Assembly (NCBI RefSeq): GCF_002210095.1
Contig: NZ_AQQR01000004.1
Coordinates: forward strand, 310,001 to 374,000
Source: Marinibacterium profundimaris
GTDB lineage: Bacteria; Pseudomonadota; Alphaproteobacteria; Rhodobacterales; Rhodobacteraceae
Length of the DNA: 64,000 nt
Direction of reading: 5' to 3'
Shown: positions 50,672 through 60,702 of the stretch, in pieces
How the letters are laid out: each line of letters begins with the position of its first letter
Position numbering within the stretch: position 1 is the first letter of the stretch
Position numbers and translations under genes: made by a program
The notes under the pieces: model-generated
Told to the model about the DNA's origin: nothing
The model's input: the letters and a program-made list of their open reading frames with translations, nothing else
Database searches by the model: none

Positions 50672-51550
50672 ATGAAGACACAACCCCAGACCGGCGACTG
50701 GATCGCCACCGCCCGCACGCTGTCGAACGCGCTGCCCTACCTGCAGCGCTACGAGAACGCGACCGTCGTCATCAAGCTGGGCGGCCACGCCATGGGAAGC
50801 GACGAGGCGATGGAAAGCTTTGCCCGCGATGTCGTGCTGCTCAGCCAGGTCGGCGTGAACCCGGTGATCGTCCATGGCGGCGGCCCGATGATCAACGAGA
50901 TGCTGGGCAAGCTGGGGGTGACCTCTGAATTCGTCAACGGCAAGCGGGTCACCGATGCCGAGACGATCAAGGTGGTCGAGATGGTGCTCGCCGGTGTCGT
51001 CAACAAGCGCATCGTGCAGGCGATCAACCGGCAGGGCGGCATGGCCGTGGGCCTTTCGGGCAAGGATGCCAACCTGATCACCTGCGATCCGGCCGATCCC
51101 GTGCTGGGCTTTGTCGGCGAACCGGCCGAGTTGAACACCAAGGTGCTGACCACGCTCTTCGCCCAGAACATGATCCCCGTGATCGCGCCGCTGGGCGCGG
51201 GGCGCGAGGGCGAAACCTTCAACATCAACGGCGACACCGCCGCCGGTGCCGTGGCCGCCGCGCTGAACGCCGACCGCCTGCTGCTGCTGACCGACGTGTC
51301 GGGCGTCAAGGACGGCTCGGGCACCGTGATCACGGAACTCACCCCCGAAGAGATCGGCAAGCTCACCCGCGACGGCGTCATCGCCGGCGGCATGATCCCC
51401 AAGACCGAGACCGCTCTGGACGCGATCGCGGGCGGGGTGCGCGCGGTCGTGATCTTGGACGGGCGCGCGCCCAACGCGGTGTTGCTGGAACTCTTCACGG
51501 AACACGGGGCCGGCACGCTCATTCGCCCGGTCCGCCCCGCGCAGGCTTGA
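50672..51550 (+). CDS. argB: N-acetylglutamate kinase
   Basis: Second step of arginine biosynthesis, phosphorylating N-acetylglutamate. The 292-residue amino-acid kinase has [68 protein letters not shown] and [13 protein letters not shown], all diagnostic. GGAGG precedes the ATG. Other arginine genes are not nearby. Confidence 0.96.
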   Translation: MKTQPQTGDWIATARTLSNALPYLQRYENATVVIKLGGHAMGSDEAMESFARDVVLLSQVGVNPVIVHGGGPMINEMLGKLGVTSEFVNGKRVTDAETIKVVEMVLAGVVNKRIVQAINRQGGMAVGLSGKDANLITCDPADPVLGFVGEPAELNTKVLTTLFAQNMIPVIAPLGAGREGETFNINGDTAAGAVAAALNADRLLLLTDVSGVKDGSGTVITELTPEEIGKLTRDGVIAGGMIPKTETALDAIAGGVRAVVILDGRAPNAVLLELFTEHGAGTLIRPVRPAQA

Positions 51551-51637
51551 GTTTCGGCGGGCCGCGGGTAAGCGTTGCGTCATGGCTACGGACACCCTCG
51601 CCCCGCCACTTCCCTGCCCCGGGCCGGACACGGCCCG

Positions 51638-52288
51638 ATGAGCTACGCCGCGATCGAAACCGCGGCCGAGGGCCTGGGCCTGATGGTCATGGGCGCGGAG
51701 CATATCGCCGACGCGCCGCCTGACGCGCCGGCCACCCGCATCCTGCTGGGCACCGGCCCCGCCTTCTGGGACATCCTGCGACAGGCACCGGAAGGGCGCG
51801 ACGGCGCCCCCGACCCGGTCGACCGCTATTCGACCCGCGTGATGACCGCGCTGGCCAGCCGTTTCGGCGCAACCGCCGATTTCCCGTTCGGAGGGCCGCC
51901 CTACGCGCCCTTCATCGCCTGGGCCAGGGCCTCGGGCCGCGCCTGGCCCAGCCCGACGGGGATGCTCGTGCATGACACGGCGGGGCTGATGATCTCCTAC
52001 CGCGGCGCGCTGACGCTGCCCGGGCATATCCCCGTGCCCGCCGCGCTCGGTCAAAGCCCCTGCCTCACCTGCCCCGATCAGCCCTGTGCCACCGCCTGCC
52101 CGGTTGGCGCGCTGTCGGCGGACCGGCCTTACGACGTTCCCGCCTGCCACGGCTTTCTCGACAGCGAAGCCGGGCAGGACTGCCTCACCCGGGGTTGCAT
52201 CGCCCGCCGGGCCTGCCCGGTCAGCCAGGCCTTCGGCCGCGACCCCGCCCAATCCGCTCATCACATGGCCGCCTTCCATCCCACATGA
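51638..52288 (+). CDS. 4Fe-4S ferredoxin-like protein (QueG/FeS-related)
   Basis: A 216-residue soluble protein with one 4Fe-4S motif, CLTCPDQPCATACPVGALSA, followed by three further cysteines (PACHGF, DCLTRGCIARRACP) that may hold a second cluster. The first ~120 residues show no family beyond TRILLGTGPAFWDILRQAPE, seen in uncharacterised ferredoxin-like proteins. It overlaps sixA by 4 bp. Possible electron carrier; partner unknown. Confidence 0.72.
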   Translation: MSYAAIETAAEGLGLMVMGAEHIADAPPDAPATRILLGTGPAFWDILRQAPEGRDGAPDPVDRYSTRVMTALASRFGATADFPFGGPPYAPFIAWARASGRAWPSPTGMLVHDTAGLMISYRGALTLPGHIPVPAALGQSPCLTCPDQPCATACPVGALSADRPYDVPACHGFLDSEAGQDCLTRGCIARRACPVSQAFGRDPAQSAHHMAAFHPT

Positions 52289-52779
52289 CCTGCATTCTCA
52301 TCCTCATGCGTCACGCAAAATCAAGCTGGGCCGAACCGGCCATGGCCGATCACAACCGCCCGCTGAACAAGCGCGGCAAACGCTCGGCCCGCGCCCTGGG
52401 CGACTGGCTGCGCGGCCATGACCACGTGCCCGACCAGATCCTCTGCTCGTCCGCCACCCGCGCGCAGCTGACCTGCCAGGGGCTCGAACTGGGGCTGCCC
52501 GCACCGGCGGTGCCCGCGCTTTATCATGCCGAGCCGGGCGCGATGCTGCAGGTGCTGCAGAAGGCCACCGGGCGCTGCGTGCTGATGATCGGGCACAATC
52601 CCGGCATCGCAGAGTTCGCCGACCGGCTGGTGCAGACCGCGCCGGATCACGACCGCTTCGGCGATTATCCCACCGGCGCCACGCTGGTCGCCAGCTTCGA
52701 CGTGCCCGGCTGGGCCGACGTGGCCTGGAACACGGGCCAGGTCATCGATTTCGTCATCCCGCGCGAACTGACGGACTGA
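52285..52779 (+). CDS. sixA: SixA-type phosphohistidine phosphatase (histidine phosphatase superfamily)
   Basis: A 164-residue phosphatase of the RHG superfamily; SixA dephosphorylates histidine on phosphotransfer proteins. The catalytic motif is MRHAKSSW (His10), with CSSATRAQLTC (second Arg) and VLMIGHNPGIAEFADRL (second His). Its start lies inside the stop of the preceding gene (ATGA). Target protein unknown; the superfamily is broad, so a different phosphate ester is possible. Confidence 0.85.
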   Translation: MTCILILMRHAKSSWAEPAMADHNRPLNKRGKRSARALGDWLRGHDHVPDQILCSSATRAQLTCQGLELGLPAPAVPALYHAEPGAMLQVLQKATGRCVLMIGHNPGIAEFADRLVQTAPDHDRFGDYPTGATLVASFDVPGWADVAWNTGQVIDFVIPRELTD

Positions 52780-52894
52780 GCGCCGCGTGCCTGCCCGACG
52801 CGGGGGTCGCCATTATCGCGCCATTGGTCCGAGCGACAATGGCGACGGGCGGGAGGTTAGGGCAGGCACGGCCCGCCCCATCCGCAAACGCAAA

Positions 52895-52918
52895 CGGCCG
52901 GACCAAAAGGCCCGGCCG
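52895..52918 (-). terminator. Terminator hairpin after bztD
   Basis: CGGCCGG (52895-52901) pairs with CCGGCCG (52912-52918), with an inner CC/GG around AAAA. On the minus strand it is followed by TTTGCGTTTGC. It is 32 bp past the bztD stop. Confidence 0.7.
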
Positions 52919-52949
52919 CTCGTTGATAGGCAGGAAAAATCCCGAAGGA

Positions 52950-53717
<768 letters not shown>

Positions 53718-53728
53718 ATCCGGTCTCC

Positions 53729-55027
53729 TTACCGGTGATCCGTGGCGAGGCGACGCTCAAGCCACTGGGAATATTGAGAAATACCGTAACAGACGACGAA
53801 GAACAGGCAGGCGGCGAAGCCCAGGAGCTCCCAGTAGACGCCGTTCCATTCGGTCGAGGCCAGGATCGGGCCGCGGATCATGCCGATCAGGTCGAACATC
53901 GAGATGACCGAGACCAGCGTGGTGTCCTTGAAGAGCCCGACGGCGACGTTGACGATGCCCGGGATCGAGATCTTCAGCGCCTGCGGCAGGATGATCAGCC
54001 GCATCGCCTGCGGGTAATCCAGACCAAGGCTGTCGGCCGCCTCGTACTGGCCCTTCGGCAGCGCGGCGAGCCCGCCCCGGATCACCTCGGCGATATAGGC
54101 CGAGGAGAACATGGTGATCATGATCACCACCCGCAGGAACAGGTCGACGGTGCTGTCGGGGGGGAAGAAATACGCCAGCATCACCGAGGCCACGAACAGC
54201 AGCGTGATCAGCGGCACGCCGCGGATGAACTCGATGAAAACGACGCAGATCCCCTTGATCAGCGGCATGTCCGACTGGCGCCCCAGCGCCAGCACGATGC
54301 CCAGCGGGATCGACAGCGACACGCAGGTCACCCCCAGCATCATGTTCAGCATGAAGCCGCCCAGATCGCGCGAAGGCACGGCGGTCATCCATGGTGTCTC
54401 GGACGCGACCATCCCCACGACGATCCCGCCGATGATCCAGACCACCAGCGCCACGGCCACCCCGCCGAGGAACCCGGCGGCAAAGCTTTCCTTGCCGTAG
54501 CGGTCAAAGACCACGTAGGCCGCTGCGCAGCCTGCCAGCGCCACCAGCGGCGTGGCCAGCGGCCCGCCCCAGATCAGGTAGTAGGCGATGAAGGGAAACA
54601 GCGCGGTGAAGATCAGCAGCTTGCGCGGCAGATCGAAGAACAGCACCGGAGCGATGGCCACCAGCATCATGAAGAAGGCCAGGATCGGACGCCAGTACAG
54701 CTCGGACGGGTACTGGAACCCGAACAGCAGCTGGTGCCAGCGGTCCTTCAGAACCGCAAAGCAGGCGCCGGTCTGGCCGGCCAGGATCTCGCGGCATTCC
54801 GTCAGGCTGGAGGCGTTCCAGACACCGTTCAGGATCCACGGCAGGACGCCCGAGAGGATCGTGTAGATCGCCCAGATCCCGACAAGGGTCAGCAACGTGT
54901 TGGCCCAGCCCGAGAACAGGTTGTCGCGCAGCCATTTCGGCATCCCGGTCTGGCGCGCCGGCGGCGGCGATTCCGGGAGCGTCTCCATCCGGACGAAGGC
55001 AATGCTGTGTGCGTGTGCATCGGACAT
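53729..55027 (-). CDS. bztC: Amino-acid ABC transporter permease (BztC/AapM type)
   Basis: Membrane subunit, 432 residues, larger than usual polar-amino-acid permeases as is typical for Bzt/Aap proteins: about eight helices rather than five. Soluble N-terminus (~40 residues with [11 protein letters not shown]) then [20 protein letters not shown]. The permease core has [60 protein letters not shown] and the coupling loop [20 protein letters not shown]. bztB ends 3 bp upstream. Confidence 0.9.
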   Translation of the reverse strand: MSDAHAHSIAFVRMETLPESPPPARQTGMPKWLRDNLFSGWANTLLTLVGIWAIYTILSGVLPWILNGVWNASSLTECREILAGQTGACFAVLKDRWHQLLFGFQYPSELYWRPILAFFMMLVAIAPVLFFDLPRKLLIFTALFPFIAYYLIWGGPLATPLVALAGCAAAYVVFDRYGKESFAAGFLGGVAVALVVWIIGGIVVGMVASETPWMTAVPSRDLGGFMLNMMLGVTCVSLSIPLGIVLALGRQSDMPLIKGICVVFIEFIRGVPLITLLFVASVMLAYFFPPDSTVDLFLRVVIMITMFSSAYIAEVIRGGLAALPKGQYEAADSLGLDYPQAMRLIILPQALKISIPGIVNVAVGLFKDTTLVSVISMFDLIGMIRGPILASTEWNGVYWELLGFAACLFFVVCYGISQYSQWLERRLATDHR

Positions 55028-55030
55028 GGC

Positions 55031-56251
55031 TCAGCGCTCCTTCAGTTTGACGGAATTGTTGTAGACGTTCATGACGGCCGAGATCGCCAGCGAGATCGTC
55101 AGGTAGAACAGCATCATCAGCAGCACACATTCGATCGCGCGGCCGGTCTGGTTCAGCGTGATGCCGCCCAGCGTGGCCGTGATATCGGCATAGCCGACGG
55201 CAATGGCGAGCGAGCTGTTCTTGGTGATGTTGAGGTAGTTCGAGATCAGCGGCGGGATGATGATCCGCAGCGCCTGAGGCAGGATGACCAGGTTCATGAT
55301 CCGCCCCGGACGCAGGCCCAGCGAGGCGGCCGCCTCGCTCTGCCCGCGAGAGATCGCCTGGATCCCGGCGCGGACGTTTTCCGCGATGAAGGCACCGGTA
55401 TAGATCGCCAGCGCGAACCACAGCGCGATCAGCGGCGCGCCGATCTGCAGGCCGCCGCGCAGGTTGAAACGGTTGGCCAGCGGGTCCGGCATGTCCAGCG
55501 TGATCGGCCGCCCCATGATGAAGAACATCAGAACCGTCGGCACGATCAGGATCAGCAGCGAAGGCCAGCCCGTCGGCAGCAGCTTGCCCGTCGCGTAAAG
55601 CAGCTTGGTAGCATAGCGGCGATAGGCGAAGACGCCCACGACCGACGCCAGGAACACGACCACCACCACCATCGACCCGGGCCCCCAGATCGGCGCGGGG
55701 ACATAGATGCCGCGGTTCGTGAATGCGAACATGCCCAGAAGCATCTTCGCCTCGGGGTCCTCACCCAGGTAGGACCGCGCGCCGGGCAGCACGGCCGTCA
55801 TGATGGTGAAGATGATGATGATCCAGATCAGCACCGGAATGTTCCGGAAGATCTCGACATAGACGGCCATCAGCTTGCTGATCAGCCAGTTGTTCGACAG
55901 CCGCAGAACACCGGCAACGACGCCGAAGATCGTCGCGGTGGCACAGGCCAGGAAGGACACCAGCAGCGTGTTCAGGATCCCGACCCAGGCCGCGCGCATG
56001 TGCGGCGACTGGCTGTCATAGGGAATCAGCGTCTGGTTGATGTCATAGCCCGACGGGTTGCCGAGGAATTCGTAGGAAATGTTCAGCCCCGCCGCCTCGA
56101 GATTGCGGATCAGGTTGCTGGACAGGTAGGCGATCGCGACGATCAGCAGAAGCAGCGCGATGCCCTGGAATGTAAGTGAACGATACCGCGTGTCGCTGAG
56201 CAGCATCGATAGACGAAACTGCTCCTTCGGCGGATCAGTAATAGTTGTCAT
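55031..56251 (-). CDS. bztB: Amino-acid ABC transporter permease (BztB/AapQ type)
   Basis: Membrane subunit, 406 residues, forming the channel with BztC. It has a first helix at FQGIALLLLIVAIAYLSSNL, a long periplasmic loop, WVGILNTLLVSFLACATATI, EIFRNIPVLIWIIIIFTIMT, ENVRAGIQAISRGQSEAAAS and the coupling loop LGLRPGRIMNLVILPQALRI. The EAA-type motif is in the expected place. It follows bztA after a 128-bp gap containing a hairpin. Confidence 0.9.
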   Translation of the reverse strand: MTTITDPPKEQFRLSMLLSDTRYRSLTFQGIALLLLIVAIAYLSSNLIRNLEAAGLNISYEFLGNPSGYDINQTLIPYDSQSPHMRAAWVGILNTLLVSFLACATATIFGVVAGVLRLSNNWLISKLMAVYVEIFRNIPVLIWIIIIFTIMTAVLPGARSYLGEDPEAKMLLGMFAFTNRGIYVPAPIWGPGSMVVVVVFLASVVGVFAYRRYATKLLYATGKLLPTGWPSLLILIVPTVLMFFIMGRPITLDMPDPLANRFNLRGGLQIGAPLIALWFALAIYTGAFIAENVRAGIQAISRGQSEAAASLGLRPGRIMNLVILPQALRIIIPPLISNYLNITKNSSLAIAVGYADITATLGGITLNQTGRAIECVLLMMLFYLTISLAISAVMNVYNNSVKLKER

Positions 56252-56340
56252 TTTGGATGTCCCCGTGGCAATCCGGATTTCCCCTCGGGCAAGGTTTGTC
56301 CCTGCTCCACGCGATCCGGATCTATTTGGTCACAAAGCAA

Positions 56341-56366
56341 AAGGGCGCAGATTTTTCTGCGCCCTT
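56341..56366 (-). terminator. Hairpin between bztA and bztB (attenuator or mRNA-stabilising)
   Basis: AAGGGCGCAG (56341-56350) and CTGCGCCCTT (56357-56366) pair exactly around ATTTTT, 13 bp past the bztA stop. Partial termination here would give more binding protein than permease, which is common in ABC importer operons. Confidence 0.65.
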
Positions 56367-56379
56367 CGCTGTCAGAGTG

Positions 56380-57396
56380 TTACCGGAACGGCGGCGAGTA
56401 GAGCAGCCCGCCCTCGGTCCACTGTGCGTTCAGACCGCGCGCCAGCCCGATCGGGGTCGACTCGCCGATGTTCTTGGCGAAGATCTCGCCGTAGTTGCCG
56501 CCCACGGCGATGGCGCGCTTGGCCCAGTCGGCGTCCAGGCCCATCATCTCGCCCAGGGTGCCCTCGGTGCCGAGGATCCGGTTGATTTCCGGGTTGTTGG
56601 TGCCGGCTGCCAGCTCTTCGATGTTGGTCGAGGAGATACCCAGCTCTTCCGCGGCGATCAGCGCGTTGAGGGTCCAGCGGACGATGTCACCCCATTCCGG
56701 GTCGCCATGGCGAACCAGCGGGCCCAGCGGCTCTTTCGAGATGATTTCCGGCAGGATCACGTGATCGCCGGGCGCTTCGAACGTGGCGCGCGTGGCGGCA
56801 AGGCCCGATGCGTCGGTGGTGTAGACGTCACAGGCACCGGCCAGGTACTGCTGCTGCGCTTCCGCGTTGGTTTCGATCGGCACGGGTTCGTAGCCGATGT
56901 TGTTGGACCGGAAGAAATCGGCCAGGTTCAGCTCGGTCGTGGTGCCGGTCTGGATGCAGACGGTGGCCCCGTCCAGATCCTTGGCCGAGCTTACGCCCAG
57001 CTCTTTCGGGATCATGAAGCCCTGACCGTCGTAATAGTTCACGCCGGTGAATTCGAACTTCAGGTCGACATCGCGCGAGAAGGTCCAGGTGGTGTTCCGG
57101 GCCAGCATGTCGATCTCGCCGGACGCAAGTGCGGTGAAGCGGGTCTTGCCGGTGGTGGGGACAAATTCGACGGCACTGCCATCGCCAAGGACCGCTGCTG
57201 CGACAGCGCGGCAGACAGCAACATCAAAACCCTGCCATTCGCCGTTGGCGTCGGGGGCCGCGAAACCGACCAGGCCGGTCGTGACGCCGCAGTTCAGCGT
57301 GCCGCGTGCCTTAACGTCATCCAGCGTCGCGGCCGAAGCTGCGCCGGCTGCGATGCCGGCGACGGTCAGCGCGCCAAAGAATACGGTTTTTTTCAT
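56380..57396 (-). CDS. bztA: Amino-acid ABC transporter substrate-binding protein (BztA/AapJ type)
   Basis: Periplasmic binding protein, 338 residues, with a signal peptide MKKTVFFGALTVAGIAAGAA (cleavage after AASA). Mature part: LDDVKARGTLNCGVTTGLVG, GFDVAVCRAVAAAVLGDGSA, FTALASGEIDMLARNTTWTF and QTGTTTELNLADFF, typical of the AapJ family rather than of shorter HisJ-type proteins. The specificity (acidic and amide amino acids) is inferred from the Rhodobacter bzt system. First gene of the operon. A 461-bp gap follows upstream with no convincing gene; it holds a 7-bp-stem hairpin (57532-57552). Confidence 0.92.
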   Translation of the reverse strand: MKKTVFFGALTVAGIAAGAASAATLDDVKARGTLNCGVTTGLVGFAAPDANGEWQGFDVAVCRAVAAAVLGDGSAVEFVPTTGKTRFTALASGEIDMLARNTTWTFSRDVDLKFEFTGVNYYDGQGFMIPKELGVSSAKDLDGATVCIQTGTTTELNLADFFRSNNIGYEPVPIETNAEAQQQYLAGACDVYTTDASGLAATRATFEAPGDHVILPEIISKEPLGPLVRHGDPEWGDIVRWTLNALIAAEELGISSTNIEELAAGTNNPEINRILGTEGTLGEMMGLDADWAKRAIAVGGNYGEIFAKNIGESTPIGLARGLNAQWTEGGLLYSPPFR

Positions 57397-57857
57397 CTTT
57401 ACCTCTTCCTGATGAGCCGCCCATTCATGGGCGTGCAGTCCAGCTGCTTCAAGCAGCCGGCGGTCGTGCGACAGGCAGGATTTAGCCTATCGGCGAGGCA
57501 AGTGTGTTCGGATTCAAGCTGGCAGGTCAAGGGCGGATCAAGCCCATCCGCCTAGTTAGAAGGCACCTGCCCATGCGTAAGATGAAGCTTTTTGCACCTT
57601 TCCCGGACGCTTGCCCGCTGACAGGGGTCGTTGGCGCGGGGCTGAAAATGGCAGATTGGAACAGGGCGGGAACGCGGGATGGCGACGCCGCAGGCCCCGT
57701 CATGCCCCCGCCCCGGGCGGTGCCCTGAGAACGTGCCATGCCCGGTCCGGCGCGCGGCCCCGTCCCGCGGCCTGCCGGGCGGGAAAACTGGAATAGTCCT
57801 TTGCCTGTCAGGCCGGGCGGCCCATGGCCAGGAGCACGGCGGCAGCGGCAGCGGCGC

Positions 57858-58580
57858 TCAGATCACGCCCGAGGGACCGGCCAGATCGAAGAACCGCTTG
57901 GCATGCAGGAACTCCTGCCGCTTGCGCTCGGCCAGCTCGGCGGCTTCCTCGTCGACGCCCCATTGCTCGGCCTGCCAGTCCTCGTCGACCCGCGACAGGG
58001 TCCAGATCTCTTCCGCCCGGCGCCAATCCGATGCGGCGGCGAACCCCAGCACCAGGGACCCCGTCAGACCAACGAGATCGTGAAACGCCGCGAGGTGAAA
58101 CGGCCCGAAATCGTGCACCCGACGCTCCAGCGCCGCCAGCGCGGTGCCGTCCTGCGGGACGTGCATCACGCCGGTGCGGGTCTCCAGCCGGGCGTCCAGA
58201 GCCTCTTCGGCCCAGTCCAGCACCGGGTCCCAGTGCCCGGCCTGCCGCGCGATCAGCTCCTCGGGGGCATCGGCGCGGTAGCACAGCAGATCGCTGTCGC
58301 CATAGGCCGCCAGCATCGCGGCCACCTCCGTCCGCTGCGGCGCGACCCGGTCGATCGCCGAATTGGCCGAACGCGTGCAGGGCATGGACATCGGGTCCAC
58401 CTTGCCCTCCTGTGCGGCCCATTCGCCGGCCACCGCCTGCGCCAGGCCTTCGGTGGGCAGCACCAGGTCCGTCTTCGCCGGCGTCTTCACGCGCCGCCCG
58501 TCCAGCAGCACCCGGTGCCCGTCCTTTGCCCCTTCGACCGTCACATTGGTCCAGAAGCGTTTCATCGCCCATTCGCTCAT
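57858..58580 (-). CDS. ATP12-family F1-ATPase assembly chaperone
   Basis: A 240-residue protein related to mitochondrial ATP12, which binds the F1 alpha subunit during assembly. Reads MKRFWTNVTVEGAKDGHRVL, LDGRRVKTPAKTDLVLPTEG, EWAAQEGKVDPMSMPCTRSA NSAIDR segment and YGDSDLLCYRADAPEELIAR. AAGGAG 6 nt before the ATG at 58580. Overlaps the HAD gene by 4 bp; four genes (crcB, rluC, HAD, ATP12) read in that order with ATGA junctions. Confidence 0.9.
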   Translation of the reverse strand: MSEWAMKRFWTNVTVEGAKDGHRVLLDGRRVKTPAKTDLVLPTEGLAQAVAGEWAAQEGKVDPMSMPCTRSANSAIDRVAPQRTEVAAMLAAYGDSDLLCYRADAPEELIARQAGHWDPVLDWAEEALDARLETRTGVMHVPQDGTALAALERRVHDFGPFHLAAFHDLVGLTGSLVLGFAAASDWRRAEEIWTLSRVDEDWQAEQWGVDEEAAELAERKRQEFLHAKRFFDLAGPSGVI

Positions 58581-59254
58581 GCCGGCTCCTTCCAGATCGT
58601 CCGCAGCCGGGCCGGAAGCTGATCGAACCGGTCCAGCACCGTGTGCGCCGCCGTCAGCAGGTGCGGCGGGTGATAGCCCCAGCTGACGCCCAGCCCGGTC
58701 ACCCCGGCGGCGGCGGCCATCTCCATGTCGAACTCGGTATCGCCGACCATCACCGTGGCGTCGCGGTCGACGCCGGTGTCCGCCATGGCAGTCAGGATCA
58801 TCGAAGGATGCGGTTTGCTGGGATGGTCATCCGCCACCTGCCGGGTCACGAAATACCGCTCCAGCCCGTGCACCTCGATCATCGCATCCAGGCCCCGCCG
58901 CGATTTGCCCGTGGCCACGCCCAGCAGCACCTCGTCGATCGCGGTCAACTCCTGCAGCACCTCCAGCGCGCCGGGATACAGAGGCATAGACGCCGCCCCC
59001 GTCGCCACGCGATGGCTGTGATAGGCGTCCTTGTAGGCCTCGACCATCCGCGCGTGGCCGGCCGGATCCAGCGCGGGCGCCAGCCGGCTCATCGCTTGAT
59101 CCAGCGAGAGGCCCACGATCGACAGCAGCACCGCGCGTTCCGGCGCGGGCAGGTTCACCGCCTCGAAGGCTGCGTGCATGGCGCCGACGATCGCCGCCTG
59201 GCTGTCGACGAGCGTGCCGTCGACATCGAAGATCACCAGTTTCAGGTCGCTCAT
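58577..59254 (-). CDS. HAD-superfamily hydrolase (phosphoglycolate phosphatase-like)
   Basis: A 225-residue phosphatase of HAD subfamily IA. Motif I VIFDVDGTLVDSQ (nucleophile Asp9, general acid Asp11), motif II VATGKSRRG, motif III lysine in DDHPSKPHPSM and motif IV VMVGDTEFDMEMAAAAG. The closest named types are phosphoglycolate phosphatase/PpaX. Its ATG overlaps the rluC stop; its stop overlaps the ATP12 start. Confidence 0.87.
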   Translation of the reverse strand: MSDLKLVIFDVDGTLVDSQAAIVGAMHAAFEAVNLPAPERAVLLSIVGLSLDQAMSRLAPALDPAGHARMVEAYKDAYHSHRVATGAASMPLYPGALEVLQELTAIDEVLLGVATGKSRRGLDAMIEVHGLERYFVTRQVADDHPSKPHPSMILTAMADTGVDRDATVMVGDTEFDMEMAAAAGVTGLGVSWGYHPPHLLTAAHTVLDRFDQLPARLRTIWKEPA

Positions 59255-60294
59255 GCCTCGTCCTCGAACGGGTCCTCCGGCACCTCGGCCGGGTCCCACT
59301 GGAAGGTGGTCCAGGTCCGCGCCATGTGCTCGGGCAGCTGCGCCACCAGGTGCAGCCTCCGCTTGGTCACCGGATGCTCCAGCACCAGCGCGCGGGCATG
59401 CAGGTGCAGCTTGCGCGAGATATCCCCGCCCAGCTGCGCGCCCCAGCCATCGCCAAGGTTCTCCTGCCCCGACCCGCCATATTTTCCATCGCCCACGATC
59501 GGATGCCCGATCTCGGCCATATGCGCGCGCAGCTGGTGCGTGCGCCCGGTGATCGGCACCAGCGCCACCCAGGCGGCGCGCTGCGCGGCATTCTCCAGCA
59601 CGGCGTAATCGGTGATCGACCGCTTGGCACCGGGCGTGTCGTGGATCTCGTCGGGCAGGACGACGCGCATCTTCTCGCCCTCGCCCTTCGGGCCGTGACC
59701 GCCGGCCTTCACCAGGCCGGTCTTGATCGTGCCCATCCGGGGATGCGGCACGCCGGCCACGACGGCCCAGTAGATCTTGCGCGTTTCGCGATGCCGGAAG
59801 GCGGCGGTCAGCCCCGCCGCCACCGCCCGCGTGCGCGCCATGATCAGGACGCCCGAGGTATCCTTGTCCAGCCGGTGCACCAGCCGCGGATCCTCGTCAT
59901 AGCCGAAGCGCAGCGCGCCGGCCAAACCGTCCACGTGCCGCACCGTGCCCGACCCGCCCTGCACCGCCAGCCCCGGCGGCTTGTTCAGCGCGATGATGTG
60001 GTCGTCGCGGTAGATCACCGCCGCCTGCATCATCTTCGCATCCGCATCCGAAATCTTCGGCCCCGTGTCCGGTGGCGGCGCCTGCCCCTCGGGCAGCGGC
60101 GGGATGCGGACCTGCTGGCCCTCTTCCACCCGGGTCGAGGCCTTCACCCGCCCGCCATCCACGCGCAGTTCGCCCTTGCGGCACATCTTCTCGATCCGGC
60201 CCTGGCTGACCTGCGGAAACCGCCGCTTCAGCCAGCGGTCCAGCCGCTGGTCGCCTTCGCCCGCCTCGACGGTCACGTTCTGCACACCGCTCAT
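59251..60294 (-). CDS. rluC: 23S rRNA pseudouridine synthase RluC-type
   Basis: A 347-residue RluA-family synthase. N-terminal S4 RNA-binding domain (GDQRLDRWLKRRFPQVSQGR then KGELRVDGGRVKASTRVEEG), the catalytic domain with the essential Asp in RLVHRLDKDTSGVLIMARTR, ITGRTHQLRAHMAEIGHPIV and LHLHARALVLEHP. The RluC family modifies U955, U2504 and U2580 in E. coli 23S rRNA. Overlaps crcB and the HAD gene by 4 bp each. Confidence 0.92.
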   Translation of the reverse strand: MSGVQNVTVEAGEGDQRLDRWLKRRFPQVSQGRIEKMCRKGELRVDGGRVKASTRVEEGQQVRIPPLPEGQAPPPDTGPKISDADAKMMQAAVIYRDDHIIALNKPPGLAVQGGSGTVRHVDGLAGALRFGYDEDPRLVHRLDKDTSGVLIMARTRAVAAGLTAAFRHRETRKIYWAVVAGVPHPRMGTIKTGLVKAGGHGPKGEGEKMRVVLPDEIHDTPGAKRSITDYAVLENAAQRAAWVALVPITGRTHQLRAHMAEIGHPIVGDGKYGGSGQENLGDGWGAQLGGDISRKLHLHARALVLEHPVTKRRLHLVAQLPEHMARTWTTFQWDPAEVPEDPFEDEA

Positions 60295-60671
60295 GACAAT
60301 ACCATCCGTGCCGCGCTCATTGCCAGGAACAGCCCCCCGACGGAGCAGACCACCGACAGCGTCACATATAGCGCCGCCGTCCCCGTCTGCCCGCGTTCGA
60401 TCAGGGTGATCGTCTCAAGCGAGAAGGCCGAGAAGGTGGTGAACCCGCCCAGGATTCCCGTCATCACGAAGGGGCCAAGATGGGTAAGCCCGCGCATCGC
60501 CGCGAGCGCCGCGAAGACGCCCATCAGCGCCGAGCCGACGATATTCACCGTCAGCACGCCAAGCGGCATCGCCATGGGGCCCATCGCCTTGAAGATGGCG
60601 ACCCCTGTCAGATACCGCGCCGACGCGCCGATGGCCCCGCCAAGGGCTACCTGAAGAACTGTTCCGATCAT
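60291..60671 (-). CDS. crcB: Fluoride ion channel CrcB/Fluc
   Basis: A 126-residue membrane protein exporting fluoride as a dual-topology dimer. It has four helices: VLQVALGGAIGASARYL, GVLTVNIVGSALMGVFAA (with the central Asn), GPFVMTGILGGFTTFSAFSL ET (sodium-binding/phenylalanine-rich region) and ALYVTLSVVCSVGGLFLAMS. AAGGGAAG precedes the ATG. No fluoride riboswitch was recognised upstream. First gene of the crcB-rluC-HAD-ATP12 operon. Confidence 0.93.
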   Translation of the reverse strand: MIGTVLQVALGGAIGASARYLTGVAIFKAMGPMAMPLGVLTVNIVGSALMGVFAALAAMRGLTHLGPFVMTGILGGFTTFSAFSLETITLIERGQTGTAALYVTLSVVCSVGGLFLAMSAARMVLS

Positions 60672-60702
60672 GGCGCTTCCCTTGCGCCTAAGCGGGGCGG
60701 AG

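Noticed and set aside
57504-57728. Plus-strand frame of 74 codons upstream of bztA
   Set aside because: No ribosome-binding site or family similarity; it lies in the likely promoter and leader region of bztA.
60672-60702. Fluoride riboswitch upstream of crcB
   Set aside because: Only 31 bp separate crcB from rarA and no crcB-motif RNA core is visible there.
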